A stretch of 64,000 bases of DNA from Streptomyces sp. R302 (GCF_012927245.1 NZ_JABBGE010000001.1:248001-312000); one strand, 5' to 3'. Counted from the stretch's first letter, positions 28,011 through 36,614 are shown. The notes: generated by a model not told the origin, from the letters alone. A program made the numbers and translations.

Positions 28011-28585
28011 TGGCTCCGACCGTGGCTCGCGTGCGCGTTCTCCCGGTCGGTGTGGCGCACGAGCGGCCAGTCGACGGCGACGCGGCCGGCCATGGCGAGG
28101 TAGTTGGTGAAGACGCTCAGAGCGACATGGGCGACGACCTCGACGACCTGCCCGTCGCACAGGCCGGCGCGCCGGGCCGCGGCCAGCTGCTCGTCGGTGA
28201 CGGTTCCGCGCTCACGGACCAGCACGGCGGCCAGGTCCAGGACGGCGGCGACCCAGGGGTCGTCGGCCTCGCCCCGGCGTGCGCGGGTGGCCTGCCGCGC
28301 ACTCAGCCCGGCCGTCCTGGTCCCGCGGAACGAGTGCACCGACAGGCAGTAGTCGGACCCGTTCTCCTGCGCCACCAGCAACGCGATGCTCTCGCGCACG
28401 GCGGCCGGCAGGGTCGCCTCCGTGTCCAGGGCGGTGACGACGTCCACGTACCCCTTCAGCACCGGCAGGCTGTTGGCCATCACCCTGGCCAGGTTGGGGA
28501 CGACTCCCAGGGCTCGGTGCGTGGCGGTGAACAGGGCGGCGGCTTCACCGGTCGCGATCTCCGGTTCTACGGTGTGGAGGGGCAT
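28001..28585 (-). CDS. Carboxymuconolactone decarboxylase/AhpD-like peroxidase-related protein
   Basis: The 194-aa product is an AhpD-like all-helical protein with the active-site region NGSDYCLSVHSFRG. Only one cysteine of the usual CxxC pair is present, placing it with the peroxidase-related subgroup that has CxxxH. It begins the minus-strand gene group and is divergent from the AfsR-type regulator; the 80-bp gap between them is the likely regulatory region. Confidence 0.85.
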   Translation of the reverse strand: MPLHTVEPEIATGEAAALFTATHRALGVVPNLARVMANSLPVLKGYVDVVTALDTEATLPAAVRESIALLVAQENGSDYCLSVHSFRGTRTAGLSARQATRARRGEADDPWVAAVLDLAAVLVRERGTVTDEQLAAARRAGLCDGQVVEVVAHVALSVFTNYLAMAGRVAVDWPLVRHTDRENAHASHGRSHGA

Positions 28586-28665
28586 GCCGAGTACCCTGCC
28601 GGTCGATCTTGATACATTCCCGATGCGTCTTCGATGCGCGCACGGACGACTCCTCGAAGGACGGC

Positions 28666-31572
28666 ATGCGGTTCACGATCCTCGGTCCGGTGGAGGCCGT
28701 GGCTCCCGGCTCGGACGCGCCCGGCCTGGCACCCCGCCATCGCGCGGTGCTCGCCTATCTGCTGCTGCACGCCGGGGTGGCGGTCAGCACGGATCGCCTG
28801 ATCGACGCGATGTGGGGGCCGCTGCCGCCGGACTCCGCCCGCGCGCAGATCCAGACCACGATCGCCGCGATCCGACGGATGCTGCGCGCTTCGGGGAACG
28901 ACCGGATGCTGGTCACACGGCCGGCCGGATACGTGATCACACCCGGGCCGGGACAACTCGACCTGGACGAGTTCACCGGCCTGGTCGCCAAGGCGTCGGC
29001 GGGCTCCGGCGACCCGGGGGAGACGGCGGACCGGATGCGCGCCGCGCTGGCGCTGTGGCGGGGAGAACCGCTGGCCGGCATCACCGCCCACTACGTGCAG
29101 GGCGCCAGAGGACGCCTCGACGGGCAGCGGCTCACCGCCGTCGAGCGCCTGGCCGAGGTCGAACTGTCCCTGGGCCGTCACGAGGACGTCATCGACGAGC
29201 TCTCCGCCCATCTGGCGGCCCACCCGCTGCGGGAGCGGCTGTGCTGCCACCTGATGCTCGCCCTGCACCGTGCCGGACGGCAGGCCGACGCGCTGGACGT
29301 GGCGAGAACCTTCCGGTCGAACCTGGCCGAGGAGCAGGGACTCGACCCGGGCCACGCGTTCGGCAAGCTCGAACAGGACATCCTGCGGGACGCCGCCGAC
29401 CTGCGGCCGCCGGACGCCGCGCCGGCGAAGCCGCAGGGGAGCAACTTCCTGCCGTTCGACGTCCCGGACTTCACCGGACGCGAGGGCGAGCTCGACGGGC
29501 TGACCCGCAAGTGGGCGGGGAACGACGGCGGAGTCGTGACGATCTCGGCGATCGACGGGATGGCCGGGGTCGGCAAGACGGCGCTCGCGGTCCACGTGGG
29601 GCACCGCCTCGCCGCGCACTTCCCCGACGGGCAGCTCTTCGTGGACCTCCAGGCCCACACCGCCGGTCAGCTGCCGCTGGACTCCGGCGCCGCGCTGGAG
29701 GTCCTCCTCGGCCAGCTCGGCGTGCCGGCGCAGCAGATTCCGGCGTCGGTCGCCGAGCGCGCCGCGCTGTGGCGGTCCGAGCTCTCCGGCCGTCGCGTGC
29801 TGGCCGTCCTCGACAACGCCCTCGGCATCGACCAGATACGCCCGTTGCTGCCGGGCTCCTCCTCTCCCGCCCTCCTCCTGGTCACGAGCCGGCGGCGGCT
29901 GACCGACCTGGACGGGGCGCACGCCCTGTCCATGGACGTGCTGCCCGCCGCCGACGCCGTCGAGCTGTTCGCGGCGATCGTCGGCGAACGGGCCGCCGCC
30001 GAACCCCTGGCCGTCCTCGACGTCCTCCAGCTGTGCGGATTCCTGCCGCTGGCCGTCCGCATCGCCGCCGCCCGGCTGCACCACCGCCCCCGGTGGACCG
30101 TCGCCCACCTGGCCGGCCGGCTCCGCGACCAGCGCCGCAGACTGGCCGAACTGGCCACCTCGGAACGAGGGGTGGCCGCGGCCTTCACGCTCTCCTACCA
30201 GCAGCTCACGCCCGATCAGCAGCGCATGTTCCGGCTTCTGGGACTTCAGCCGGGCCGTGACATCGGCCCGGAGGCGGCCGCCGCGCTGACCGGCCTCCCG
30301 CTCGACGAGGCCGAGACCCTCCTCGAAGACCTCCTGGACGCCCACGTCCTGACCCAGCACCAGCTCGGCCGCTACACCTTCCACGACCTGCTCCGCGAGC
30401 ACGCCCTCGCCACCGCCGCCGCCGAGGAGCCCTCCGACGCCCGGAGCGAGGCCCTCGGCCGGCTGTTCCACCACTATCTCCACACCGCGAGCACGGCCGT
30501 CGACCACCTCTACCCCGAGGGCAGGAACCGCAGGCCGCGCATCCCCGCGCCGGACGAACCGGCCCGGCCCCCGCAGGACGAGGCCGAGGCGATCACCTGG
30601 CTGGACGGCGAACGCGCGAACCTCATGGCGACCGGTCAGTACGCGGCCGACCACGACTGGCACTCCCACACCGGCCGACTGGCCGCCACCCTGCACCGCT
30701 ACCTGCTGGGCCACGGCCACCAGGCCGACGCGCTGGCCCTCAACGGCCTGGCACTGCGCGCCGCCCGCCTCTGCGGCGACACGGCCGCCGAAGCCCGCAC
30801 GCTCATCGACCGGGGCCAGGTGTACTTCTGGTGGCACGGCGCCTACGAGCAGGCGGCCGAGCACTTCCGGAACGCCCTGGACCTCGCGCGCGAGACCGGC
30901 GACCAGGGCGTCGCGGCCAGCGCGCTGGCCGCCCTCGGCACCGTCGCCACGCGGCGGCGCGCCTACGACCGGGCCCACGAACACTGCGCGCAGGCCCTCG
31001 CGCTCTTCCAGGAGCTCGGCGACCGCGGCGGCGAGGCGAGATGCCTGACCGACCTCGGCATCGTCCACGAACGCCAGGGACGATACGAGGACGCCCACGA
31101 GCACCACCGGAAGGCGCTGCACGTGTACCGCGAGACGGGATCCCGCATCGGCGAGACCGTCGTGCTGAACAACATCGGCCTGCTGTGCCAGCAGCAGGCC
31201 CGCTACGACGAGGCCCGGCGCCACCACGGCGAAGCCCTCGACCTGAGCCGCCGCTTCGACTTCCCCGGCGACGAGGCCGAGTCCCTCAACGCCCTCGCGG
31301 AAGCCTCCCGCTCCCTGGGCGACCTCGCCCGGGCCGTGACCGAGTTCGACTCCGCGCTGACCCTCGCCCGGGAGTTCAGCTACCTCCCCGAACAGGCCCG
31401 CGCCCACAACGGCCTCGCCCACGTCCACCGCGACCTCGGCCGCACCGACCTCGCCCACGACCACGCCCGCCAGGCCCTCGACCTCTACACCGCCCTCGCG
31501 GTCCCCGAAGCCGAAGAGGTCCGCACCTTCCTCGCCGACCTCCCCCCGACACCGAGCACCCCCGAACCCTGA
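28666..31572 (+). CDS. AfsR-type SARP regulator with NB-ARC and TPR domains
   Basis: This 968-aa protein has an OmpR-like DNA-binding domain (about 1-95), a BTAD (about 95-245), an NB-ARC ATPase domain with P-loop GMAGVGKTAL near residue 298, and C-terminal tetratricopeptide repeats from about residue 690 (for example DRAHEHCAQALALFQELGDR). AfsR-like proteins integrate signals and activate secondary-metabolite genes. ATG 28666 follows GAAGGA; the earlier in-frame start at 28609 is less likely. It probably controls the divergent minus-strand group including the glycosyltransferase-methyltransferase gene. Confidence 0.92.
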   Translation: MRFTILGPVEAVAPGSDAPGLAPRHRAVLAYLLLHAGVAVSTDRLIDAMWGPLPPDSARAQIQTTIAAIRRMLRASGNDRMLVTRPAGYVITPGPGQLDLDEFTGLVAKASAGSGDPGETADRMRAALALWRGEPLAGITAHYVQGARGRLDGQRLTAVERLAEVELSLGRHEDVIDELSAHLAAHPLRERLCCHLMLALHRAGRQADALDVARTFRSNLAEEQGLDPGHAFGKLEQDILRDAADLRPPDAAPAKPQGSNFLPFDVPDFTGREGELDGLTRKWAGNDGGVVTISAIDGMAGVGKTALAVHVGHRLAAHFPDGQLFVDLQAHTAGQLPLDSGAALEVLLGQLGVPAQQIPASVAERAALWRSELSGRRVLAVLDNALGIDQIRPLLPGSSSPALLLVTSRRRLTDLDGAHALSMDVLPAADAVELFAAIVGERAAAEPLAVLDVLQLCGFLPLAVRIAAARLHHRPRWTVAHLAGRLRDQRRRLAELATSERGVAAAFTLSYQQLTPDQQRMFRLLGLQPGRDIGPEAAAALTGLPLDEAETLLEDLLDAHVLTQHQLGRYTFHDLLREHALATAAAEEPSDARSEALGRLFHHYLHTASTAVDHLYPEGRNRRPRIPAPDEPARPPQDEAEAITWLDGERANLMATGQYAADHDWHSHTGRLAATLHRYLLGHGHQADALALNGLALRAARLCGDTAAEARTLIDRGQVYFWWHGAYEQAAEHFRNALDLARETGDQGVAASALAALGTVATRRRAYDRAHEHCAQALALFQELGDRGGEARCLTDLGIVHERQGRYEDAHEHHRKALHVYRETGSRIGETVVLNNIGLLCQQQARYDEARRHHGEALDLSRRFDFPGDEAESLNALAEASRSLGDLARAVTEFDSALTLAREFSYLPEQARAHNGLAHVHRDLGRTDLAHDHARQALDLYTALAVPEAEEVRTFLADLPPTPSTPEP

Positions 31573-31712
31573 ACTCGGGGCAGGACGGTGCCAGGGGCGG
31601 TTCCTGCCGGCGGGTGCGGGTTCCGCCCGGGCGGGCGGGTGCCGAGACTCGGCGGTGACCGCAGTGTGCGCCGGCATGGGCGGCGTACGCGTCCCGTCGA
31701 AAGAGAGCGCAC

Positions 31713-32324
31713 GTGTCCCCAGTACCCCGGGCCAAGCTGCTGAGTCGGGCGATCCTCGCGGGGACGTCCGTCTATCTCGCCGGCCAGGTGGTGCACACGG
31801 TCCTCAACACCAACCGGTGGCCGTTCTGCACCTTCAACATGTTCGCGTACCACAAGCGTGACCAGGCGCTGCAGATGCGCGTCCGGCTCTTCACGGACGA
31901 CGGCGAGGCCGTCGGGCCCACCGATCCGTGGTCGCTGCTGCCGCTGGAGTTCTTCCGGGTGGTGTCCGTCCTGGAACGGGTCTTCCACGCGCAGGACGAC
32001 GTCGAGGTCCGCGACCGGTTCTGCCGGCAGGCGCTGGAGCGGCTGAACCGGCGCGGGTGGCGGGCCTGGGACGAGGTGAAGGCGTCGTTCTCGGCGGGTC
32101 CCGGGCGGCGGTTCGTCGCGATGGAGCTGTACTTCGTCGAGGTCGACTTCCGGACCTGCTCCCCCTACGACCGGACGGAGGTGACGTCGGCCGAGCTCGT
32201 CCACCGGTACGACCCCGAAGGCGTCGTGGCCGATCGGGCGGAGGCACCGCTGTGGCGGTTCGTCGAGCCCCTCGTCGAGGAGACCGAGCATGAGAGCAAG
32301 GAGGAGGCGGGGCATGCTGCCTGA
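31713..32324 (+). CDS. Membrane-anchored protein of unknown function, partner of HTTM protein
   Basis: The 203-aa product has one N-terminal hydrophobic segment (LLSRAILAGTSVYLAGQVVH) followed directly by a WPFCTFNMFAYH motif and a soluble alpha/beta-looking domain. GTG 31713 has an AGAGAG-type SD. The following HTTM gene begins inside its 3' end, so the two are translationally coupled. Proteins with a W-P-F-x-x-F-x-M-F motif after a membrane helix are often encoded with HTTM proteins. I do not recognise a function. Confidence 0.7.
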   Translation: MSPVPRAKLLSRAILAGTSVYLAGQVVHTVLNTNRWPFCTFNMFAYHKRDQALQMRVRLFTDDGEAVGPTDPWSLLPLEFFRVVSVLERVFHAQDDVEVRDRFCRQALERLNRRGWRAWDEVKASFSAGPGRRFVAMELYFVEVDFRTCSPYDRTEVTSAELVHRYDPEGVVADRAEAPLWRFVEPLVEETEHESKEEAGHAA

Positions 32325-33201
32325 GATCACCGGGGCGCGTCAGCGCCTCGCACTGGCCCGGCTCACCACCGGCCTGGCGATTCTGAACACGCTCTGGCAC
32401 CTCCCGCCCGGCGACGCCCTCGTCGACGAGTGGAGCCGGAAGGCGGAGGGCGAGGACGGCCCGGCCTCCGGGCGGCTGAGCGCCGAGCAGTACGAGGCGC
32501 TGCGGCGGCTCGCGTTCGTGTCGACGGCCGCCTGGACGCTCGGCGCCGAGAGCAAGGCCCTCACGTTCGCGGCCAACGCCTCGTTCGCCGCCGTGCAGCG
32601 ACACGTGGCGCAGTTCGACCAGCGGGCGTGGAACTACAACTCCAACCTCAACGTCTACCTGCTCCTGCTCTCCCTGACCGACTCGCGCGGCAGCCTCGCC
32701 GAAGCCGTCGGAGAGGGGACGGGCGACGGTACGGGCGGCGGGACGGACGACGGCACGGACGGCGGGGGACCGTCGTCCGACGTCGCCACCGCCGTGCTGC
32801 TCGCCCTGCGGCTGTACTACGGCTGCCTCTACTTCCAGTCGGGGCTCTCCAAGCTGCTGCTGAGCGGGCCCGCCTGGGCCGACGGCCGTACCCTGCGCGG
32901 CAGCTGGGCCGAGCTGGGCACCCGCGCCGGCAAGTGGCTCAGCCGGCGGCCGATGACGGTGGCGGCCGCCGCCAGCGCCGCCACGCTCGCCTTCGAACTG
33001 CTCTTCCCCGCCGCGCAGATCGCGCTGCGCAAGCGCCCCCGTGCCGTGGGGCTGTCCTCCCTCGCCTTCCACGCCTCCATCAAGGCGACGATGGGCATCT
33101 CCTTCTGGCACCACGCCGTCCACGCCCTGCCGCTGTTCGTCCTCGACCCGGGCGCCGAACGGCACACGGCACGCCTCCTGCGTCCCTTCCGGAAGCGCTG
33201 A
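32314..33201 (+). CDS. HTTM (vitamin K-dependent carboxylase-like) membrane protein
   Basis: The 295-aa protein is largely hydrophobic and has the HTTM features of a tyrosine-rich helix ending in LYYGCLYFQSGLSKLLLSGP. HTTM proteins are related to gamma-glutamyl carboxylase and to SdpB of the Bacillus toxin system; most bacterial members have unknown function. A Gly/Thr/Asp-rich linker (GEGTGDGTGGGTDDG) interrupts the middle. ATG 32314 follows GGAGGAGG and overlaps the upstream gene by 11 bases. The gene ends 273 bases before the microcin-like precursor gene and has its own terminator, so membership of that cluster is open. Confidence 0.72.
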   Translation: MLPEITGARQRLALARLTTGLAILNTLWHLPPGDALVDEWSRKAEGEDGPASGRLSAEQYEALRRLAFVSTAAWTLGAESKALTFAANASFAAVQRHVAQFDQRAWNYNSNLNVYLLLLSLTDSRGSLAEAVGEGTGDGTGGGTDDGTDGGGPSSDVATAVLLALRLYYGCLYFQSGLSKLLLSGPAWADGRTLRGSWAELGTRAGKWLSRRPMTVAAAASAATLAFELLFPAAQIALRKRPRAVGLSSLAFHASIKATMGISFWHHAVHALPLFVLDPGAERHTARLLRPFRKR

Positions 33202-33251
33202 ACGGAGCCCTCGACAGCGCGCCGACAGGCTGCCGTACGCGTCCTCCGCCG

Positions 33252-33285
33252 GCCCCCCGAGCCTTCCGCCCGGGGGGCTTTCGCG
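33252..33285 (+). terminator. Terminator after the HTTM gene
   Basis: An 8-bp G/C stem (33252-33259 and 33271-33278) is followed by a T-rich run. It separates the HTTM pair from the microcin-like locus. The remaining gap to 33473 has no gene apart from the small leader hairpin listed next; I could not identify a convincing -10/-35 pair. Confidence 0.65.
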
Positions 33286-33427
33286 TTTCCGGAACGGCTT
33301 TTCCAGTGGTATCCGATTTCGGCTCGGGGCAGCTTCCTGCCGGGTGCAATTGATGCCAATCGGAAGACCTTCCGTGGGCTCCCGCCACAGGACATCATCA
33401 ACTCGTCGCCAACAAACGGAGGCGACA

Positions 33428-33444
33428 CCGGGAGGAAATCCCGG
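33428..33444 (+). promoter_or_regulatory. Leader hairpin upstream of the precursor peptide gene
   Basis: CCGGGA (33428-33433) pairs with TCCCGG (33439-33444) across a 5-base loop, 29 bases before the ATG of the 19-codon gene. It could affect mRNA stability or translation of the precursor. Confidence 0.35.
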
Positions 33445-33473
33445 GAAACCTCGAAATCACTCAGGGAGTCATC

Positions 33474-33533
33474 ATGCTGAAGATCATCAAGGTCGTCGCC
33501 GCCCGCGCCGTCTCCGGCCGCGCCTTCAACTAG
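33474..33533 (+). CDS. mccA: Microcin C-like precursor peptide, 19 aa, C-terminal Asn
   Basis: ATG 33474 is preceded by GGGAG at a 6-base spacing and encodes MLKIIKVVAARAVSGRAFN before a TAG. In microcin C the ribosomal peptide MccA ends in Asn, and MccB converts that residue to a phosphoramidate-linked nucleotide. Here the peptide also ends in Asn, is directly followed by a hairpin, an exporter gene and an MccB homologue. From memory, the precursor of the Bacillus amyloliquefaciens peptide-cytidine antibiotic has the same length and a shared MLKI-KV-RA-G-N pattern. The peptide is basic and amphipathic, as expected for entry into target cells. It is too short for normal gene finders. The symbol is given by analogy. 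Confidence 0.88.
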   Translation: MLKIIKVVAARAVSGRAFN

Positions 33534-33545
33534 CAGTCGTCGCCT

Positions 33546-33580
33546 CGCGGGCCGGGAGCGACCCCGTTTCCCGGCCCGCG
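33546..33580 (+). terminator. Intra-operon hairpin between precursor and exporter genes
   Basis: A perfect 12-bp stem (33546-33557 and 33569-33580) with an 11-base loop begins 12 bases after the precursor stop codon. In the E. coli mcc operon a terminator in the same place, modulated by ribosomes on mccA, keeps precursor mRNA in excess over the downstream genes. The same role is inferred here. Confidence 0.75.
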
Positions 33581-33625
33581 GCAGCGCAGTCCAGTCCCGA
33601 AGTTCGTCCGGAGGCGGAACGGCCC

Positions 33626-34936
33626 ATGGTGCATACGGAAAAGAAGGACGCGGAACCGTCCGGTGTGAAATCCATCTGGCGCGACTCCAGATTCCGCCGC
33701 CATTTCGCCGGAATGTGGGTCAACGCCTTCGGGAACGGCGTCTTCAACATCGTCCTTCCGCTTCTCGTCCTCGACCGGACGCATTCCTTCGCCGCGATGG
33801 GCGGCGTGGCCCTCGCCACCCAGCTGCCCAAGGCGTTCCCCGGCCCCCTCGTCGGCGTGCTCGCCGACCGCCGGTCGCCCCGCGCGATGATGCTGTGGGC
33901 CTACCTCCTCCAGGCCGGCCTCGTCCTGACGATCCCGCTCGCCGCCGGCGCGTCCGTCGCCGCCGTCTGGCTGATCGGCCTCATCGCGTACGCGATGAAC
34001 ACCATCGACCTGTTCGCCCGCACGGCCACCTTCGTCACCATCCCCCGCGTGTACGGAGACCGCCGCAGCAAGGTGAACGCGGCCTTCGCCAGCGCCTGGA
34101 CGTCCGCCTCGGTCCTCGGCCCCGCCGCCGGCGGGTTCCTGCTGCAGGTCACCTCGGCCGACGTGCTGATGCTGCTCGACAGCCTCACCTTCCTGGCCAT
34201 CGCCGCCGTCGTCCTCACCATCGGCGTCCCCACCACGCCCGGGAACGCCTCCACCGCCCCCATCCGGAAGAGCCTCGTCGAAGGCCTCACCTGGTTCCGC
34301 AGGGCCGAGGGCGCCGGGCGGTTCATGAGCTCGATCGCCGCCGTGGCCGTCGTGTACGCGCCCCTCGGCACCCTGGCCGTCTTCGCCGTACGGGACGTGT
34401 ACGGCGACGGGCCCACCGAGGCCGGCATCGTGACGAGCGCCGCCGGCGCGGGCCTCTTCCTCGGCACCCTGGTCTGCCAGCGCCTCGCCGACCGGCCCAA
34501 GGAACCCGTGATGCGGCGGGCCGCCTTCTGGATGGCCTTCGGCGCGGCCCTCTTCGCCGTCCCGTCCTGGATCGGCGCCGCGGCGGCGATGCTCGTCGTG
34601 AACCTCTGCGGCATGGTCTACGCGGTCTCCCGCTCCAACCTCATCCAGGAGCGCGTCCCGATGGAGCACCTGGGCCAGACGATGACCGCCGTGCAGTCCC
34701 TGGAGTCCGCCGTCCAGCCGGTCTCCGTCGCCGTCGTGAGCGCCGTGCTCGCCCTGGCCGGACCGCCCGGAGCGGCCGTCTTCCTCACCGCCTTCTCGGT
34801 CGTCGCGGCCCTGCTCGTCCTCGGCGGCGGGCGGCTCCTTGCACCCCGTACCGAGACCGTGGCCCCGACCACCTCCCGCACCCCGTCCACCCTGAACGCG
34901 ACCGCCTCCGCGGCGGCCCACGGAGGTACCCGATGA
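33626..34936 (+). CDS. mccC: MFS exporter, MccC-like
   Basis: The 436-aa protein has about 12 hydrophobic segments and major-facilitator features (WVNAFGNGVFNIVLPLLVLD; LADRRSPRAMMLWAYLLQAG). It sits between the precursor gene and the MccB homologue, exactly where mccC encodes the export pump that secretes the peptide-nucleotide and gives partial immunity. ATG 33626 follows GGAGG by 11 bases. Its TGA overlaps the mccB ATG. General MFS function is certain; the substrate is inferred from context. Confidence 0.85.
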   Translation: MVHTEKKDAEPSGVKSIWRDSRFRRHFAGMWVNAFGNGVFNIVLPLLVLDRTHSFAAMGGVALATQLPKAFPGPLVGVLADRRSPRAMMLWAYLLQAGLVLTIPLAAGASVAAVWLIGLIAYAMNTIDLFARTATFVTIPRVYGDRRSKVNAAFASAWTSASVLGPAAGGFLLQVTSADVLMLLDSLTFLAIAAVVLTIGVPTTPGNASTAPIRKSLVEGLTWFRRAEGAGRFMSSIAAVAVVYAPLGTLAVFAVRDVYGDGPTEAGIVTSAAGAGLFLGTLVCQRLADRPKEPVMRRAAFWMAFGAALFAVPSWIGAAAAMLVVNLCGMVYAVSRSNLIQERVPMEHLGQTMTAVQSLESAVQPVSVAVVSAVLALAGPPGAAVFLTAFSVVAALLVLGGGRLLAPRTETVAPTTSRTPSTLNATASAAAHGGTR

Positions 34937-36033
34937 CTTCGATCAACCTGCGGCAGGGCCTCTCCGTCCTGCAGCCGGGCAAGGACCTCATGATCGGCCT
35001 CATGCCGCCCGCGGCACTGGCCGTCGAGGACGCCCCCGACTACCTGCGGCACGTCCTGTCCGCCTTCTCCCGGCCCGTCCCCGAGGCGGAGGCGCTCGCC
35101 ACCGTGACCGCCCACTCCGACCTGGGCGTCGAGGAAGCCGGCCGGCTTCTCTCTGAGCTCCGCTGCGCCGGGGTGCTCACCACGCACTGGGTCGACCGGG
35201 AGGAGCGCTACAGCCGCCACCGCCTCTACTTCGGCGTCGCGGGCTTCGAGGGCGACCCGATGGCCGTCATCCGGAACAGCACCGTCGGGCTCATCGGCAC
35301 CGGCGGCATCGGCAGCAACGTGGCGATGATGCTGGCCGCGGCGGGTGTCGGCCGGCTGGTCGTCGCCGACGCGGACGTCGTGGAGACCACGAACCTCACC
35401 CGCCAGTTCCTGTACACCGAGGGCGACGTCGGCACCCCGAAGGTCGAGGCCCTGGCCCGCCGCGTCGCCGAACGCAACACCGAGGTGCGCGTCGACGTCG
35501 TCAACGACGTCTTCGACGGCCCCGACTTCGCCGTCCGGCACTTCGCCGACTGCGACCTCGTCATCCTCTCCGCCGACACCCCGCAGGACGTCCACCGCTG
35601 GCTGAACGAGGCGTCGGTCCGGACCGGCGTCCCCTACACCTGCGCCGGCTACCTCGACACGATGGGCATCGTCGGCCCGCTCGTCGTCCCCGGGCGCACG
35701 GCCTGCCTGGAGTGCCACTTCGCCGACACCGGCCTGGCCTCGTTCAACGGCGGCGACCTGGAGACCACCGACTTCACCGACTACAACCAGGCCTACCAGG
35801 CCCCGAGCTACGGCCCGCTCAACGCCATGGTCTCGGCCGCCGCCGTCAACGACACCCTGCGCTTCCTCCTCGGCCTGCCGGCCAGGTCCCTGGGCACGAA
35901 GCTGCTCCTCGACTCCATCGAGTACGGCGTCCAGACGGAGGAGTACGAGCGGAACGCCGCCTGCGGCTCGTGCGGCACGGGCGGTGCGGGTGGCACGGGC
36001 CTACGTGAAGAGGCACTGAGCGGCGCGGTGTAG
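34933..36033 (+). CDS. mccB: MccB-like peptide nucleotidyltransferase (E1/ThiF superfamily)
   Basis: The 366-aa protein has an N-terminal winged-helix-like peptide-binding region (about 1-110) and an E1/ThiF adenylation domain with nucleotide loop GTGGIGSN (about 122), acidic strand end VVADADVV, the E1-type TNLTRQFLY segment and the KVEAL helix. A zinc site is formed by CLEC (Cys258, Cys261) and CGSC (Cys344, Cys347). MccB activates the C-terminal Asn of the precursor with ATP (CTP in some systems) through a succinimide to give a stable P-N bond. GGAGG lies 7 bases before the ATG. A ThiF/MoeB housekeeping role is unlikely because sulfur-carrier partners are missing and the gene is coupled to the exporter. 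Confidence 0.9.
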   Translation: MTSINLRQGLSVLQPGKDLMIGLMPPAALAVEDAPDYLRHVLSAFSRPVPEAEALATVTAHSDLGVEEAGRLLSELRCAGVLTTHWVDREERYSRHRLYFGVAGFEGDPMAVIRNSTVGLIGTGGIGSNVAMMLAAAGVGRLVVADADVVETTNLTRQFLYTEGDVGTPKVEALARRVAERNTEVRVDVVNDVFDGPDFAVRHFADCDLVILSADTPQDVHRWLNEASVRTGVPYTCAGYLDTMGIVGPLVVPGRTACLECHFADTGLASFNGGDLETTDFTDYNQAYQAPSYGPLNAMVSAAAVNDTLRFLLGLPARSLGTKLLLDSIEYGVQTEEYERNAACGSCGTGGAGGTGLREEALSGAV

Positions 36034-36060
36034 CCCCGGAGCCGGCTGCCGGTCGGCGCC

Positions 36061-36570
36061 TCAGTCGCGCAGGAGGAGTTCCATCTCCCGTTCACGCTGG
36101 TTCGCGTTCAGCGGGTACGGCTCCTCGTGGCCGGTCGGGACGAAGCCGCTGCGCCGGTAGAAGCCGATGGCCCGGCGGTTCTCCTCGTGGACGAGGAGGA
36201 CGAGGCGCTCGGCGGCCGTCTCCTCGCGCGCCCAGCGCACGATCTCGTCCAGCATGAGCGCCGCCACGCCCCCGGCCGGGCCCCGGTGGTCCGGGTGCAG
36301 CCAGACGCCGACGAGCTTGGCCGTGTCCTGCGCCGGCAGGAATCCGTTCATGACCCCGACCCACGCTCCCTCGGGCTCGACGGCCGCCACACCGATGTTG
36401 CCCGGGCTCGCGGACCGCGTCGTGCGGAACCGCCACTCGGAATCGGGGTGGGCGAGGGCGTCGTCGAGCGTCTCCAGGTAGGCGAGCGGGGTGTCGCGGA
36501 TCATGTCCAGGCGTATCGCCCGGTACGCGGGCCAGTCCTCCGCCTGTACGCGGTGCAGGGTGTAGTCCAT
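36061..36570 (-). CDS. GNAT N-acetyltransferase, possible self-immunity enzyme
   Basis: The 169-aa single-domain GNAT has WLHPDHRGPAGGVAALMLDE as acetyl-CoA loop and EENRRAIGFYRRSGF as the C-terminal motif. Its stop is 27 bases from the end of the MccB homologue, convergent. In E. coli the MccE acetyltransferase domain detoxifies processed microcin C by acetylating the aminoacyl nucleotide. A similar role here is plausible from position alone; a generic acetyltransferase is equally possible. Confidence 0.8.
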   Translation of the reverse strand: MDYTLHRVQAEDWPAYRAIRLDMIRDTPLAYLETLDDALAHPDSEWRFRTTRSASPGNIGVAAVEPEGAWVGVMNGFLPAQDTAKLVGVWLHPDHRGPAGGVAALMLDEIVRWAREETAAERLVLLVHEENRRAIGFYRRSGFVPTGHEEPYPLNANQREREMELLLRD

Positions 36571-36614
36571 GGCGGGCGATCTTCGCAGGAAGCCGGCGCC
36601 CTGGCCAGAACCCG

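Noticed and set aside
28567..31677. Long minus-strand frame opposite the AfsR-type gene
   Set aside because: Antisense shadow of a high-G+C coding region; composition is Gly/Val/Glu-rich without motifs.
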